Source: Straminergon stramineum (Eukaryota > Streptophyta > Bryopsida > Hypnales > Calliergonaceae). From it: 64,000 nucleotides of DNA. Below the pieces are notes generated by a model that made no database searches, had not been told where the DNA came from, and saw nothing but the letters and a program-made list of their open reading frames with translations. The stretch lies in contig OY987265.1 of NCBI GenBank assembly GCA_963920665.1, forward strand, positions 18,357,001 through 18,421,000, in the 5' to 3' direction. Shown piece by piece: positions 36,521 to 46,975 of this stretch; the first letter of the stretch is position 1; each line of letters opens with the position of its first letter. The translations under genes were made by a program, and so were the position numbers.

Positions 36521-36702
36521 CACCAAAGTGAACCTTGTCATTTTTCATTCCAGAGCTCTAAGTGTGTTGTTGCTACTCACTGAAAATGATCTAATATTAG
36601 TATCCAAGTCAACCCCATGTTTTGTCCTTTGTGACTTTTTTCACTTGCCCCACGTTTTGTAGCTATTTTAGAGAATGATAAGCGACGGGGTTTCTAGCAG
36701 TG
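36521..36702. mobile_element. 182-bp CACTA-type MITE (copy 2)
   Basis: Same length as 30467-30648 and similar throughout (for example CACTGAAAATGATCTAAT, TTTTGTCCTTTGTGACT). The right terminus complement reads CACTGCTAGAAACCCCGT. Confidence 0.7.
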
Positions 36703-37332
36703 CGAGGTACATTTGTCCTCCAGGAGTCTTGATTGCACCTCCATGAGGAAAAAATGCTTGTCCACATTGTCTTCATGTGGTCTTGGTGGATACAATTTGC
36801 AATAATTTTACATTTTTAGGAGTAAAAAAAATACAACAACTAGCCTAGGTATCTTGAAGTGACAAAATAAAGTAACTACACCTTAAATTGCACAAATAAG
36901 CAATTCAATATGATTTCTATTATTATACTAAAAAACTTTTTGTGGGGTCTTGTTGGTAGTCAAAAGGGGATTCTAGATTCTCTTAGAATGCATTTTTTCA
37001 ATACCATATGAATAAACTACCAATTTTCAAAGTACTAAAAATAAGTATTTCTAAAACCAACTATAGACTCTCACGAATAGTGGGTATACATTTTAGGCAA
37101 GAATTTAGAGTGATCGATTTTCGAAAGCTATGGAAATTAGGTGTAGCTACCTTATGCATCTTTGTGTCAAATGTGTGGGTTTGCCTTGCTAAACATAAGG
37201 GGTTGTACTTTTTCTATTCTACAAAACTAGAAATACCATATGTTCAATTGATTGAGTAGTTCATTGTGAATGTGTTTTTTGTTGTCTTCTTTTTGTTTCA
37301 TCTCAATTGCTCTTGTTTGCATGTTAAACCAT
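36703..37332. other. Intergenic, nothing recognised
   Basis: AT-rich with one 83-codon plus-strand frame (37008-37259) of no recognisable family. Confidence 0.35.
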
Positions 37333-37589
37333 TTAACCCCTGAGTGTCTTAAGTGAGGAGCTTGTTTTTGATGAATCTAGAACATCCAAAATAATTTGAG
37401 AATTGCTTAGTTACTGAACTTTTCATGGTTGGGATTTGAAGCAAACCTATTGATGAGTATGAATCTACAATTTATAAGAGAGAATCCACTGTGCAGATTT
37501 CGAGATTATAATACTTGATGAACTTGATATTCCATAAATCCTATTTTTCCAACATCCAAAAAACATCTGCTCTAATGCATAGGGGTTAA
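37333..37589. mobile_element. TTAA element, 257 bp (copy K)
   Basis: Begins TTAACCCCTGAGTG and ends CATAGGGGTTAA. Inverted-repeat identity is limited to about the first ten bases. Its right TTAA is also the left TTAA of the next element. Confidence 0.55.
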
Positions 37590-37808
37590 AGGATGGATTG
37601 GTGACTGTGAAAATCATCCCTTTGGATACCATACAAATCTTGGGCTTAAAAAAAATGCAAAAAGACTCCTTGGAAGTCAAACTATTATAGAAGACATCCC
37701 TATTTACAACAAAATTCCAAGGATGTATAATTGCACTTCTATCCTACATAGAAAGGTTCTCTGTCATTCACTAGACAAAAAACGGCTGCCACATTGTTTA
37801 AGGTTTAA
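37586..37808. mobile_element. TTAA element, 230-bp class, reverse orientation (copy J3)
   Basis: The interior aligns in reverse with 17633-17862 (TGGTGACTGTG...AAATCAT). The left CCC is missing and the right end reads TTTAAGGTTTAA, so both ends are decayed. It abuts copy K head to tail through one shared TTAA. Confidence 0.6.
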
Positions 37809-39008
37809 ATTGCTATCATCCTCAAGAGTGGATAAGCCTCATCTCCGGATGAGGGTTAGGGTTTAAGGATTTTGCACAGAGGAGTGCAGACGGAGAACTC
37901 CAGTTTCTCTTTCCTCGGTCTATTTTCGCCCACTCTTTCTGTGCGCACAGTGTGATATATCCGCTTTTTTTGAATCCGCCACAGAGGGGGGTCTCTGTTG
38001 CAGGAGATGTTTACCATCAGCTCAGCAAGAGGTGCAAAAGAAGTCGGCTAATTAAAGTAATTATAAAAAATGCAGATGTTGTGCAGCTTTGCACTGTTTG
38101 TGAACAACGCTTCCAGTCGGAGAGACTCCAGGATCTAGGGCCTCCTTACATGTATCGGTGGGTGGGGAAGCTTCAGAGGGAGTGCTACAGGTGAATATTG
38201 CAATTGCACTTTCATGTGGATTCAGTGGGTGGAGAGGAATACAATATGAAATCAACACGTAGTAGATTCTCTCAAGAATGACTAGTCTCCACTAATGGAG
38301 TTGTCCACTGATATCGGTGAAACTTCAACTCCTTTCCTGCTTGCCCCACCCCGGCAAGACAATCAGTTGAGCCTATTTCAGCTTGTTTTGTCTTACTGCT
38401 TGAATTAGTACAAAGCTTGCCCACTGGGCCAGCATGTAAGCACGCCCTAAGTTGATAACAGACAAAACTTCCAGCTTAGTTACCCAAAAGGAAGCTGAAA
38501 ATGAAACTGTGTACGTAGGCTCTTCAAAATATTAAACAAAAACGCGAATAGGAAGTTCTTATCCCCTCTTCCTCGAGACTTCCAACGATGTCCCAGTGAG
38601 TAATACTATGCGACAAGCTTGAATTTACCTTAAGTTTTCCCTGGAGACCTTGAATGATCGTTATTCTTGCTCAAAAATCAAATCCTCTTCAGGCAATTAA
38701 GCTAAGGAAGCTGCAGCGGCTCCACTTCAACCTCTTCAGATCTCTCTTCCCGGTGTTCATCGGGAGCAACGGAAACACTACTGACGGTTGTTGGTGACTA
38801 CTAGCTGTATGTAATTGCCGCCAACCATTCTTGAAACTCCTGAGATCTGACCAGATCCCCCGCCTGCCGCTCCAGTCATGTCCGTGGCCGGCCTTGGAAA
38901 ATCGTTGCTGCGCCAAGGCTGGCGATCTGGAGTCTTGTGGTATGTGGGGTAAAACTCATGCCTGGTTCGAGGTGGAGACGATAATAGCCAAGTAGAAGAC
39001 GGAATCTC
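37809..39008. other. Intergenic with one possible orphan exon (38076-38190)
   Basis: Around 37850-38200 the base composition rises. The segment 38076-38190 is bounded by a TGCAG acceptor and an ACAG/GTGAAT donor, and reads a peptide containing LCTVCEQRFQSERLQDLG and KLQRECYR. I do not recognise the family and find no companion exons, so it is left as a candidate only. The remainder shows nothing. Confidence 0.3.
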
Positions 39009-39011
39009 TAT

Positions 39012-40774
39012 GAGCATCTCCACTCTTTCACTGAAAAATCAACACGGGGAACTACCTTTGGCAGGCTTGCGAAATGGAAAAGTGGCCTCTGTTCAACTAG
39101 TTCCCCAGCCATACCCTCCCTCAGGCCCCGCCCAAATAGTCCTTATCCATGTTTTTTCTTGATTTCCGGTTTGACAATTGATTGCCTTTAACACTGTTGA
39201 CTATTTGACATTATTTTCTACTTAACACTATTGGCACTATTGATTGCTTGACACTGTTGTATTTTATTGAACCTTGGTTGTAGCTAGGAGTTTTGTTTTT
39301 TTCTTTTTGACACAAATGAAACGGAATTTCATTGCAAAGAGAAAAAAATACAAATTGGTTAGCCACAGCTAGGAGCTCTTTTGAAAGTTTTGCTTTCTCC
39401 CCCTTATTAATGGAAATTGTCCATGTGTTTAAAAAAAAGAAAAATTTTGCTTTCAATTCAGTTTGAAAAAACCTGAAACAAAAGATACAAAAACAAAAAG
39501 ATTACAAAAAAGAATCATGATTCTCTCCAATTAACAACCTTCAAGACAATATGAGGGGATGCTTTGGATGCAACTCTTCACAATGCACACACCTCATAGT
39601 CCGATAGGATGGAGAAAATCCAAAATAAAATATAAAAATCAAACAATATAAAAATGAATTTCATATTTATAAAATATAAATGGATATTAATGTATATAAG
39701 CATATGCATCTAATTATATATATAAAAAGAAAAAGAAAAAGATCTATGGATACAATGTAAAAGAAAAAGCTTTTATTTTAATCACTACAATTATTTTGGG
39801 ATGTAGAGCCATGTGGAACTTTCTATCTTTTTAATTATGGAAATTGATTTTCATAAAATCCTTGTATTTTTTAAAAAATATAACAAAACTTCCTACACCT
39901 AATTTTTAATGTTCTCTCTAAGTGATTTTACAATGAATGGGGAATATGATCTTCAATTTTCTATACTTCAATTATTAGAGAATTTGTGCAAGAAAAATTG
40001 AATAGGCTTACTTGAATATGAATGTTATGAAATAATTTTGGATCTCACATCCACATATAACTTTAGTAATTAAAATAAAAGATTTATCTTTTACATTTAT
40101 CTTTATATCTCTCTCTTTTTGGTTATATATGTGCTTATATATTATAATATTTTATATATTGATCTTATTTATATTTGGTTTTGGATTTTCTCCATCCTAT
40201 CAAACTATGAGGTGTGTACACTGTGAAGAGTTGCATCCGAAGCATCCCCTCATAATGTCTTGAAGGTTGTTAATTTGAGAGAATCACAATTTTTAGGTAT
40301 GTTTTATTTTCTTCTTCTTTTTTCCATCCTTTTTACTTTAAGGTGTATGCATTGTTGAAGAGTTGCTTCCAAAGCATCCCCTTATAGTTAAAGGTTATTA
40401 ATTGGAGAAAAACTCCTCTATTCTCCTCTAGCCTTCTCCAATTATCTTTGTAATTCTTAAAATTAAACTTCAAATTGCCCTCATAGTGTACTGTTCCTTA
40501 ACACCTTCTACTCCCCAAACCATGACTATACCCAACTATAATTGGCTTCCTAAACCAAATCAAGAATAAAAAACAATCAAGACAAGAATCCTTTGACATG
40601 AATAGTGATCTAGGGACAAGTGAGCGGGCCCTGGAGGATGGCGACCACAGTCATTTTTTCCCCGTGGCCGGGGTGCCAGGGCCAAATTGGGTGGGCGTGG
40701 TGGGGGAGCAAAAGCTGCCCGGGCCCAACATAGCCCGTGTCTGGCCCCTTTCCAGGGCAAGAGTAGAGATGCTC
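39012..40774. mobile_element. TIR element with GAGCATCTC ends (Harbinger/hAT-like MITE)
   Basis: Left end GAGCATCTCCACTCTTTCAC and right end complement GAGCATCTCTACTCTTGCCC match over about 20 bp with few differences. GAGCATCTCC-type ends are common in plant MITEs. Flanking trinucleotides are TAT and TAA, compatible with a TWA target. The element carries the long foldback at 39514-40295. Confidence 0.55.
39514..40295. repeat. Long foldback inverted repeat with 255-295-bp arms
   Basis: The left arm (about 39514-39810) and right arm (about 40040-40295) are inverse complements at high identity in their outer 120 bp, for example CTTCAAGACAATATGAGG at the left against the complement of CCTCATAATGTCTTGAAGG. 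Similarity continues, with indels, through AT-rich inner parts. About 230 bp of AT-rich sequence separates the arms. A third, partial copy of the arm lies at about 40335-40410. Transcription through it would give a long hairpin. Confidence 0.8.
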
Positions 40775-40778
40775 TAAG

Positions 40779-41193
40779 GGCTTGTTCGCATGAAGGACCG
40801 GAATGGACCTTCAATTGGGCCCGGGGGTCCGCATGACGAAATTGTGAACTTGATTACTAATATAGAGCTCCGGTCCGTCCTTGGCTCTACCATCCTTGAA
40901 TTTAGGATTTGCAAACCCGCCCTCCTTCCCATCAACCCGACTTACTAAAATAAACTAAGATTATCCTCCACATGTCTCTTTGTCTCATGTCATACAGAGT
41001 CTCCCTTAATTTTTGCCTTGTTCCCATGTTCTCAATCATTATTTTTATCTGGTTCCCATATTCCCAATCAAAATTTGGAAATATTTTATTTGAAGAACTG
41101 GTTCACATGCAGAAGCTTGATGTGGCATGGACCCGATCTTCATGACTTGGGCCCTGGAGCTCCACCTCTGGTCCGGTCCTACATGCGAATAGC
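40779..41193. mobile_element. hAT-like MITE, 415 bp
   Basis: Ends GGCTTGTTCGCATGAAGG and the complement of GGCTATTCGCATGTAGGA; both continue into GACCGG. The direct repeat CTCTAAG lies immediately outside each end (40772-40778 and 41194-41200), a 7-8-bp target duplication as for hAT elements. Confidence 0.65.
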
Positions 41194-41770
41194 CTCTAAG
41201 CTCTCCGACATCCATTTTCTGGACAATGAATAGATTGAAACTGGAGTTTCATCCTCTTAACTGCTTGGATGAAAGTTATTCTAATAATTTGTAGAGATAC
41301 ACTATCAAGTTGTTGTCCTATCTAAGGGTTGGATTTGGTGTCACTAGAGTGCATATTTTTCTAAAATTACAAATGTGGAAGTACATCAAGTGGTCAAATT
41401 GCATTGACTTTAGTTCAAAATTGAATTTGCCAAAACGAGGTCATAGATTTGAAGAACACCATAGGTATCAAAAAAATCACCATGTGAAGAGAACCTCATT
41501 TCATAGCCATTCCAACAAATATAACTCAAAAGATGATAATATTTTGCTTGTAATCGAATTTAAAAGGAATTTTGGAATTTTTCTTCCAAATTTTATAAAA
41601 AAAGATTGGTGATAGCATTGGTGAATCTAACCATATAGATGGAATCTACAAATCAGAATCTACAACTTTTATTTGTAAATCAATTCCAAAATATGCTTCC
41701 AAATTGCACTAAATAAAGATTTTTCTCAAATTGTCAACTTTGGATATGATTCAAGACATTTAAGGGTTAA
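41190..41770. mobile_element. TTAA element, 595-bp class, reverse orientation (copy H)
   Basis: The right end is GACATTTAAGGGTTAA. The interior matches 18314-18905 and 31322-31917 in reverse. The left end is blurred where it meets the hAT-like element (CCTCTAAGCTCTCC), and its TTAA is not preserved. Confidence 0.7.
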
Positions 41771-42440
41771 AATAGCCAGATTACTGTTGTATTTTAAAAC
41801 CAACAGCCAAATTTTACCTAGGTATTACCTAATTTTCATGTAGGTATCACCCAGTATCACCCAAGTATCAAATGAGTATTGACAAAACAACTGGCTCCTT
41901 CTTCAATATGAAAAAAAACTAAAAACTGACTGGGAGATGCAGCAAATATGATACACCATAAAAAGGAGAAACACTGTACCGGTATGTACTTGTATACTGT
42001 ACCAGCCTCGAAAAGAGGGCGAACAGTCTCCGGTTGGTCCAGGTCTTCCTGTACCCAAACGACCAAATCAGCATTGAGTGTCTGACTGTCTGTGGGTCTA
42101 TTGGAAAAAGTCCAAAGCCCTAGTCTCAACTAAACCTAACGTAGTCCCAACTAAATTTAGCGGTTTCTCCGCTATCCCTGCAACGACCCGGCACCTTCCC
42201 TGCCCCTCCATAGCCCCTCCCCCCCTCCCCACAACGTTAGCGCCGCGAGTAACGCGTCCCCAGCTGCTAACTTAACCTTCTGCGCCTTTCTGCCCATGGC
42301 CACATTGCTTGCAGACACCTAAGTTACAGTGGTCCCACCAACTTACCTGACACCCTCCTCGGATGCTTTGCCATCCCCACCCACCGACTTCCCCAGCTCC
42401 TCACTTCCTCAGTAGTTACGCTGTGTTGGGACTCGGGAGC
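41771..42440. other. Intergenic upstream of the DUF569 gene
   Basis: The composition changes from AT-rich to GC-richer near 42130. No gene is seen; the right part probably belongs to the DUF569 promoter. Confidence 0.4.
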
Positions 42441-43459
42441 ATCTGATCACACACACCGCGTCTTCGTAGCAATTGCAATCAAGTCCTGCAGTGGTGAAAT
42501 TTTAGAATTTTTCCTGCTCCTCTTCTCTTCATGCTCCATCTTCTTCCTTCTTCTTCCTCTTCGTTGCGGACTGTTTGGGTTGCGAGAGTTTAGGAAATTC
42601 TGACTAGCCCGTGGGACGTCTGGGCGGCTTCTGGACGTGGTCGTGGCATTGGGTTTGCAATTTCGTTTGGGAATTGGGAACCTTGACTTGGTGCAGCAGC
42701 TGGGACCAGGGACGGAGCTGTTTCGAAGCGTTGGAGGTCGTGCAAGTGCAAGGACGTATCGCGAGGTAGGTTGATTGTTGTCTTGACACTGCAAATTTCA
42801 TGTTTCTAGGTTAGGGAGGGTGTGTAGCTTTCGAGTGACAATCGAGCTTGCAGTTCTTGTGATATAGTTCGGGTGTGTAGCGGGAGGGGAGTACTTTTTG
42901 TTCAGTGTTTGTAGAGAGTGCGATTAGTCTTGCTTATGAAATTTGGGGTCAGGCTCTTCATAGCGGTCATGAATCGCGTTTTCAGAGGATCCAAGTAAGA
43001 GCTTGTGAACTTGGTTGCGGTATTTTATTGCCATGGTTTCATTTTAGGTTGCTTTATGAATCGCGTTTTCAGAGGATCCAAGTAAGAGCTTGTGAACTTG
43101 GTTGCGGTATTGTATTGCCATGGTTTCATTTTAGGTTGCGTTACGAATCGCGTTTTCAGAGGATCCAAGTAAGAGCTCGTGATACTGGTTGCGATATTGT
43201 ATTGCCATGTTTTGATTTGAGGTTATGCCTTTTCTTTGCGAGAGAATTTTCTATTCCTCTAGATTTGGAAGCGTCCACTTCGGGATTACGCATTATGATA
43301 AGAACAACGATCCCCTCTATACGATTGAACTTGAAAAAGTCGTAACTCATTGCCAACAGCCAATACGGAACACTGAGAAATCCAATGACTTGTAATGCGC
43401 AATGAGCGCTAACCAAGTGTGTTTGTGTCATCCGCAGGCAACCTCCTGGCACCCCCGCT
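42441..43459 (+). promoter_or_regulatory. Putative promoter, 5' UTR and 5' UTR intron of the DUF569 gene
   Basis: A C/T-rich tract at 42510-42570 is typical of a plant core promoter or leader. A good 3' splice site (TTTGTGTCATCCGCAG, ending 43437) lies 22 bases before the start codon, so a 5' UTR intron is likely. Candidate donors are the CAA/GTAAGAG sites in the 87-bp repeat. The 146-codon frame at 42905-43345 is mainly that repeat translated (29 codons per unit) and is not called as a gene. Confidence 0.5.
42971..43231 (+). repeat. Three tandem 87-bp units, each with a 5' splice-donor motif
   Basis: Units start GAATCGCGTTTTCAGAGG at 42971, 43058 and 43145. The first two are nearly identical and the third has diverged. 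Each holds CCAAGTAAGAGC (GT at 42995, 43082 and 43169), a strong donor, and the end of each has T-rich sequence running into an AG. Confidence 0.9.
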
Positions 43460-46104
43460 ATGGATTTCTTCAGAGACGTGCACTCGGTGCGCCTGCTCGG
43501 CCACAAGGGCAAGTTTCTTTGGGCGGACGACGACCGCCGCAGCGTGGCCCAGAAAAAGGGTCAAGACTCATACGGCGTGATCTGGCGCGTGGAGCTCGTG
43601 CCCGAGCGGAACGCCATCCGCCTCAAGAGCGTGTACGACCTCTACCTCGTCGCCTCCGACTACCCGTTTCTTCTGGGCGCCACGGGCAAGAAGGTGATGC
43701 AGACCTTCGACTCGGGGGCGGAGAATGTGGAATGGGAGCCGCTCAGTGCGGGGGAGTTTGTGAAGCTGCGGACCAAGGGTGACAAGTTCCTGAGGGCGAA
43801 TGGCGGCATGCCTCCGTATCGGAACTCCGTCACACATGATGTGCCTGTGTTGGCGAGTAACCAGCATGTGGTTTTGTGGGAGGTAGATGTTGTGAGAAGG
43901 AAGGGACCGGCTGCTGCAGCTCCACCACCGCCTCCCAAACAGGTGCGCCTGCTTTAGCTTGCTCTGGCTCCTGCAATGACCGTCTCGTCGTGGTGAGGGG
44001 TTGGAGAAACTTTTGGAGAGATTGTTTTTGCAGGAGTTTCAGCTCGAATGGTCAGAATTTCGGTCTCGTTGGGGGCAGGGGTTGGAGAAACTTACTGCAG
44101 TGATTGTAATTGCTGGAGTTTAGCCGAAATGGTCGGAATTTCGGGCTCGTTTTGGTCAGGGGTTGGAGAAGCTTGTCGCAGTGATGGTAATTGCTGGAGT
44201 TTTAGCTCAAGTGGTTTGAATTACTGTCTCCTCGTGGTTAGGAGTTGGAGAAGCTTGTTGGAGTGCTTAGTTTTGAATGAGTTTTAGCTCAAACGGTTAG
44301 AATTTCGGCCTCGTCGTGGTTAGGGGTTGGAGAAGCTTGTTGCGGTGCTTGTTTTTTACAGGTATTTTAGCTCAAATGGTTAGAATTACTGTCTCGTCTT
44401 AGTGAGTGGTTGGAGGAGCTTGTTGCAGTGATTGTTTTTGTGGGAGGTTTAGCTCAACTAGTTAGAACTTAGATGCCAAATTTTCATTCTAGGAGCTTTT
44501 GGGTGCAATTAATCAATTTGTTTAAAAAAAGTCAAATTTTGCGAATGACATGCCAAACATAGCAAGTTTCTACGAGATTAACGAACATCCTAAAATATTT
44601 TGTAAAACTAGCTATCAAATGTAAAACACAGAGGAAACATCGGTATTATTTAGAAACAGAGGGAGTAATTTGATAGCAATTATCCTATCAATTAGTTCTT
44701 GTTTTTAGAATACAAGAGAATATCTGGTAGAGAGAAGGCTACACGGAGGATTGCAGCTATGGACTAAGTAACAATGATTTTTAGAGTTTTAAAAAGTAGC
44801 AGATTTGCCACAGGCATAACTTTGATAGCCATTTTAACAGAATATTCTAGATTCCTCAACATTTTGTTGCAGCATACTAGAATGATACATTATTGACTCA
44901 TTTAAACATTTTGTAACAAATTGGCTAATGAATTGGCTAAAGCTCCTTTCATGAAATTAGTCAAGAATGTTGTGCTTTTTTTACTCATTCTTGTTGTTTT
45001 GTGTGTGTTCACGGAATGTTGTGATGTTCTAATTCTATGCTTGTTGTCTTGGTGGGTATGTTCACAGAATGTTGTGTTGTTTTCTTACGATACTTATTGT
45101 TTTCGGTGTGTGTGTTCACAGAAGCCCAAGCCCGTAGTACTACCCAAATCACCGCCACCGCGTTATGCACAAGGACCAGGCAGCTCAAAAAATCCAGAAG
45201 ACTCAGTGCAGACACCTCTGTACGTGCCTCGGCCGCGGCCACGCCGTCATTCAGCACCCGAAGATATTGAATTTCTTCTTCCATCAGCCTCCGAGAGCTC
45301 TTCTCCTGTCTCGGACAGGTTCTCGCCCATTGCAAGTCCACCACGACGCCGGCGACAACCTTTACCACCACCTTCACAACAATCCGTAGACAACTCGCCA
45401 CGACGAGGCCGAGCTCCAGTTCTTCCAAATCCTGATCCTGTCCAAGACGAAGACGAAGACGATTCTCCATCGCCAAGCCCACTAGCTCCACCACGGCAAC
45501 CCAGACACCGGGCTACAGTTTCGGAGATTCCCACTCATTTCAGCACCCGCCATGTCGACGACGACGATGAAGATAACGAGGGCGAGGTTTTTTCTCCGTC
45601 GCCGAGGAAGCCGAAAGTGTCGAATATCAACGACACGAGCTCGCCGGCTTACTCCTCAATAGTGAAATCACCTTCTGATTATAGACGAATCTTTTACACA
45701 GTGGCTGAAGACAATGGGGAAGTATTCGCCCATGACGACGACACGTTTGGGAGCTTTCTGTTCAGGGGACACACCTTGATGGAATTGACGGAGGCTTTGC
45801 AGTTGGAGACGGGGATTGATGAGGACGTTGTATTATGTATGCGAAATCCGATCACTTCGAAGTTGTACAAGATGCGACTGCAGCTTCCTCCAAACAGAGC
45901 GCCCTTGTCTGTTGTGATTGTTCGCCATAGTTCGCAATGTAAGTGGATTGATTTCAACTCCTGCTCCTGCTCCTTCCAACTCTATTGCTTAATCAATTGG
46001 CTTTCGCAATTGCTGTTTCAGATTAGTTGTGTTTCTGAATCTTTGTGCGGTGAACTCTTGCAGTTGGAAGAACATTGTCACTTCCAGGATCTCGTCGACA
46101 GTAA
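43460..46104 (+). CDS. DUF569 (actin cross-linking-like) protein, three coding exons
   Basis: Exons 43460-43942, 45122-45938 and 46064-46104 join in frame with GT-AG introns to give 446 residues. The N-terminal 160 residues form a DUF569 beta-trefoil-like domain (MDFFRDVHSVRLLGHKGKFL, then WADDD and VKLRTKGDKFLRANGG). A Pro/Ser/Arg-rich, acidic linker (about 161-330) follows. The C-terminal domain (about 345-430) has the family pattern FYTVAEDNGEVF, WGSF-like GSFLFRGHTL, and KMRLQLPPNRAPLSVVIV. Many plant homologues share this two-domain layout; function is poorly known, and actin cross-linking is inferred from fold similarity. GC-rich exons stand out from the AT-rich surroundings. An upstream acceptor at 45067 would add 18 codons in frame. 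The frame opening at 44921 is intron, not an alternative start. Confidence 0.85.
43980..44470 (+). repeat. Six-unit minisatellite of about 82 bp in DUF569 intron 1
   Basis: Units contain GGGGTTGGAGAAGCTTGTTG and TTTAGCTCAAATGGTTAGAA, and start at about 43996, 44078, 44158, 44241, 44323 and 44406. A lone Stowaway-like end (CAGAGGGAGTA) follows at about 44655-44669. Confidence 0.8.
44965..45120 (+). repeat. Three tandem 49-54-bp units, each ending in a 3' splice-site motif
   Basis: Units start GAATGTTGTG at 44965, 45014 and 45067, and end GTTCACGG, GTTCACAG and GTTCACAG. The last AG is the exon 2 acceptor (45121). The one before it (45067) lies 54 nt upstream in the same frame with no stop between. 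Confidence 0.85.
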
Positions 46105-46744
46105 TTGTTCATTTCAATTTTGGGATCATCAAAATTCAAGCCTACCACTCTGTGAATGGAGGTGATTTGGAATTACGCAATTTGAAATCTCTATAAGGGA
46201 CTATAGACTTCGAGATGATATTTTGGGACTCAGCATCGTTCGGGGCCAGATTGGAAAACTTATGGCTGAAATTGCGAACTCTGGCATGACCCAAGGTTTG
46301 AAATTCTGAGGTAAACTACTCAATTGAAGCTAGGGCTAGGATATTTGTACACTATAATTTAGTTTCATGGTATCATGTAGCCAGAGGATACAATTCGTTT
46401 CTCGACCTTTAAAATTTTCCCAGTGGTTAAAGCAGCGAGCGTTACGCTTTGTAGAGCGTAGGTGTAGATATCATTGACCTGGTTTGTAGAAAGCATCTGA
46501 TTTTGGTGCGAGTCTTGTAGAGAGAGAAGGAATTAAGCCTTGTAGAGAGTGAGAGGCTTGTTGGCTTTGTACGCAGTAGTCAGAATTTGGAGGACGCTGT
46601 AAGTGGAGAGGCTAACTACCATGTATAACCTGATTTCCACTCTTTAGTTTCTGCTGGGACCTTTCTTTTTTGAAGTTTCGAAGTTGGTCGTTTCAAGGTG
46701 GTAATTTGGACAATGGCTCTGTGTTTAGACTAAATTCTTCTTTC
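46105..46744. other. 3' flank of the DUF569 gene
   Basis: Probable 3' UTR and downstream sequence with no other gene. No distinct polyadenylation signal could be chosen by eye. Confidence 0.4.
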
Positions 46745-46975
46745 TTAACCCTTGAAAGGCCCTTGGGGTCCTTCTATACGATCCGTATTTAGCTTTATAA
46801 ATCTTCAATTGTGGTTTAATAGATGATTTTTCCTACATTTTAATTTATGTACTATCATGATCATTAATTTGTTTTGTATTAAAAAGTAATTGGTCAATGT
46901 TTTCCTGATCAAATACCACCAAATACGTAATATACTATATGGCCGCAAAGGGCTTTCAGGCCCTTCTAGGGTTAA
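46745..46975. mobile_element. TTAA element, 231 bp (copy L)
   Basis: Ends TTAACCCTTGAAAGGCC and GGCCCTTCTAGGGTTAA, inverse complements at 15 of 17 positions including the flanking TTAA. The interior lacks a frame. Confidence 0.8.

Noticed and set aside
42905..43345. 146-codon frame as a protein gene
   Set aside because: Most of it is the 87-bp repeat translated; it has no family match and lies in the leader. It is kept only as a possible upstream ORF in the findings.
44921..45121. Plus-strand frame opening with ATG in DUF569 intron 1 as a separate gene start
   Set aside because: It is the repeated acceptor tract upstream of exon 2; the exon 1 to exon 2 join completes a standard DUF569 protein.
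45009..45534. Minus-strand frames of 161 and 95 codons
   Set aside because: They are antisense shadows of the proline-, serine- and arginine-rich DUF569 exon 2.
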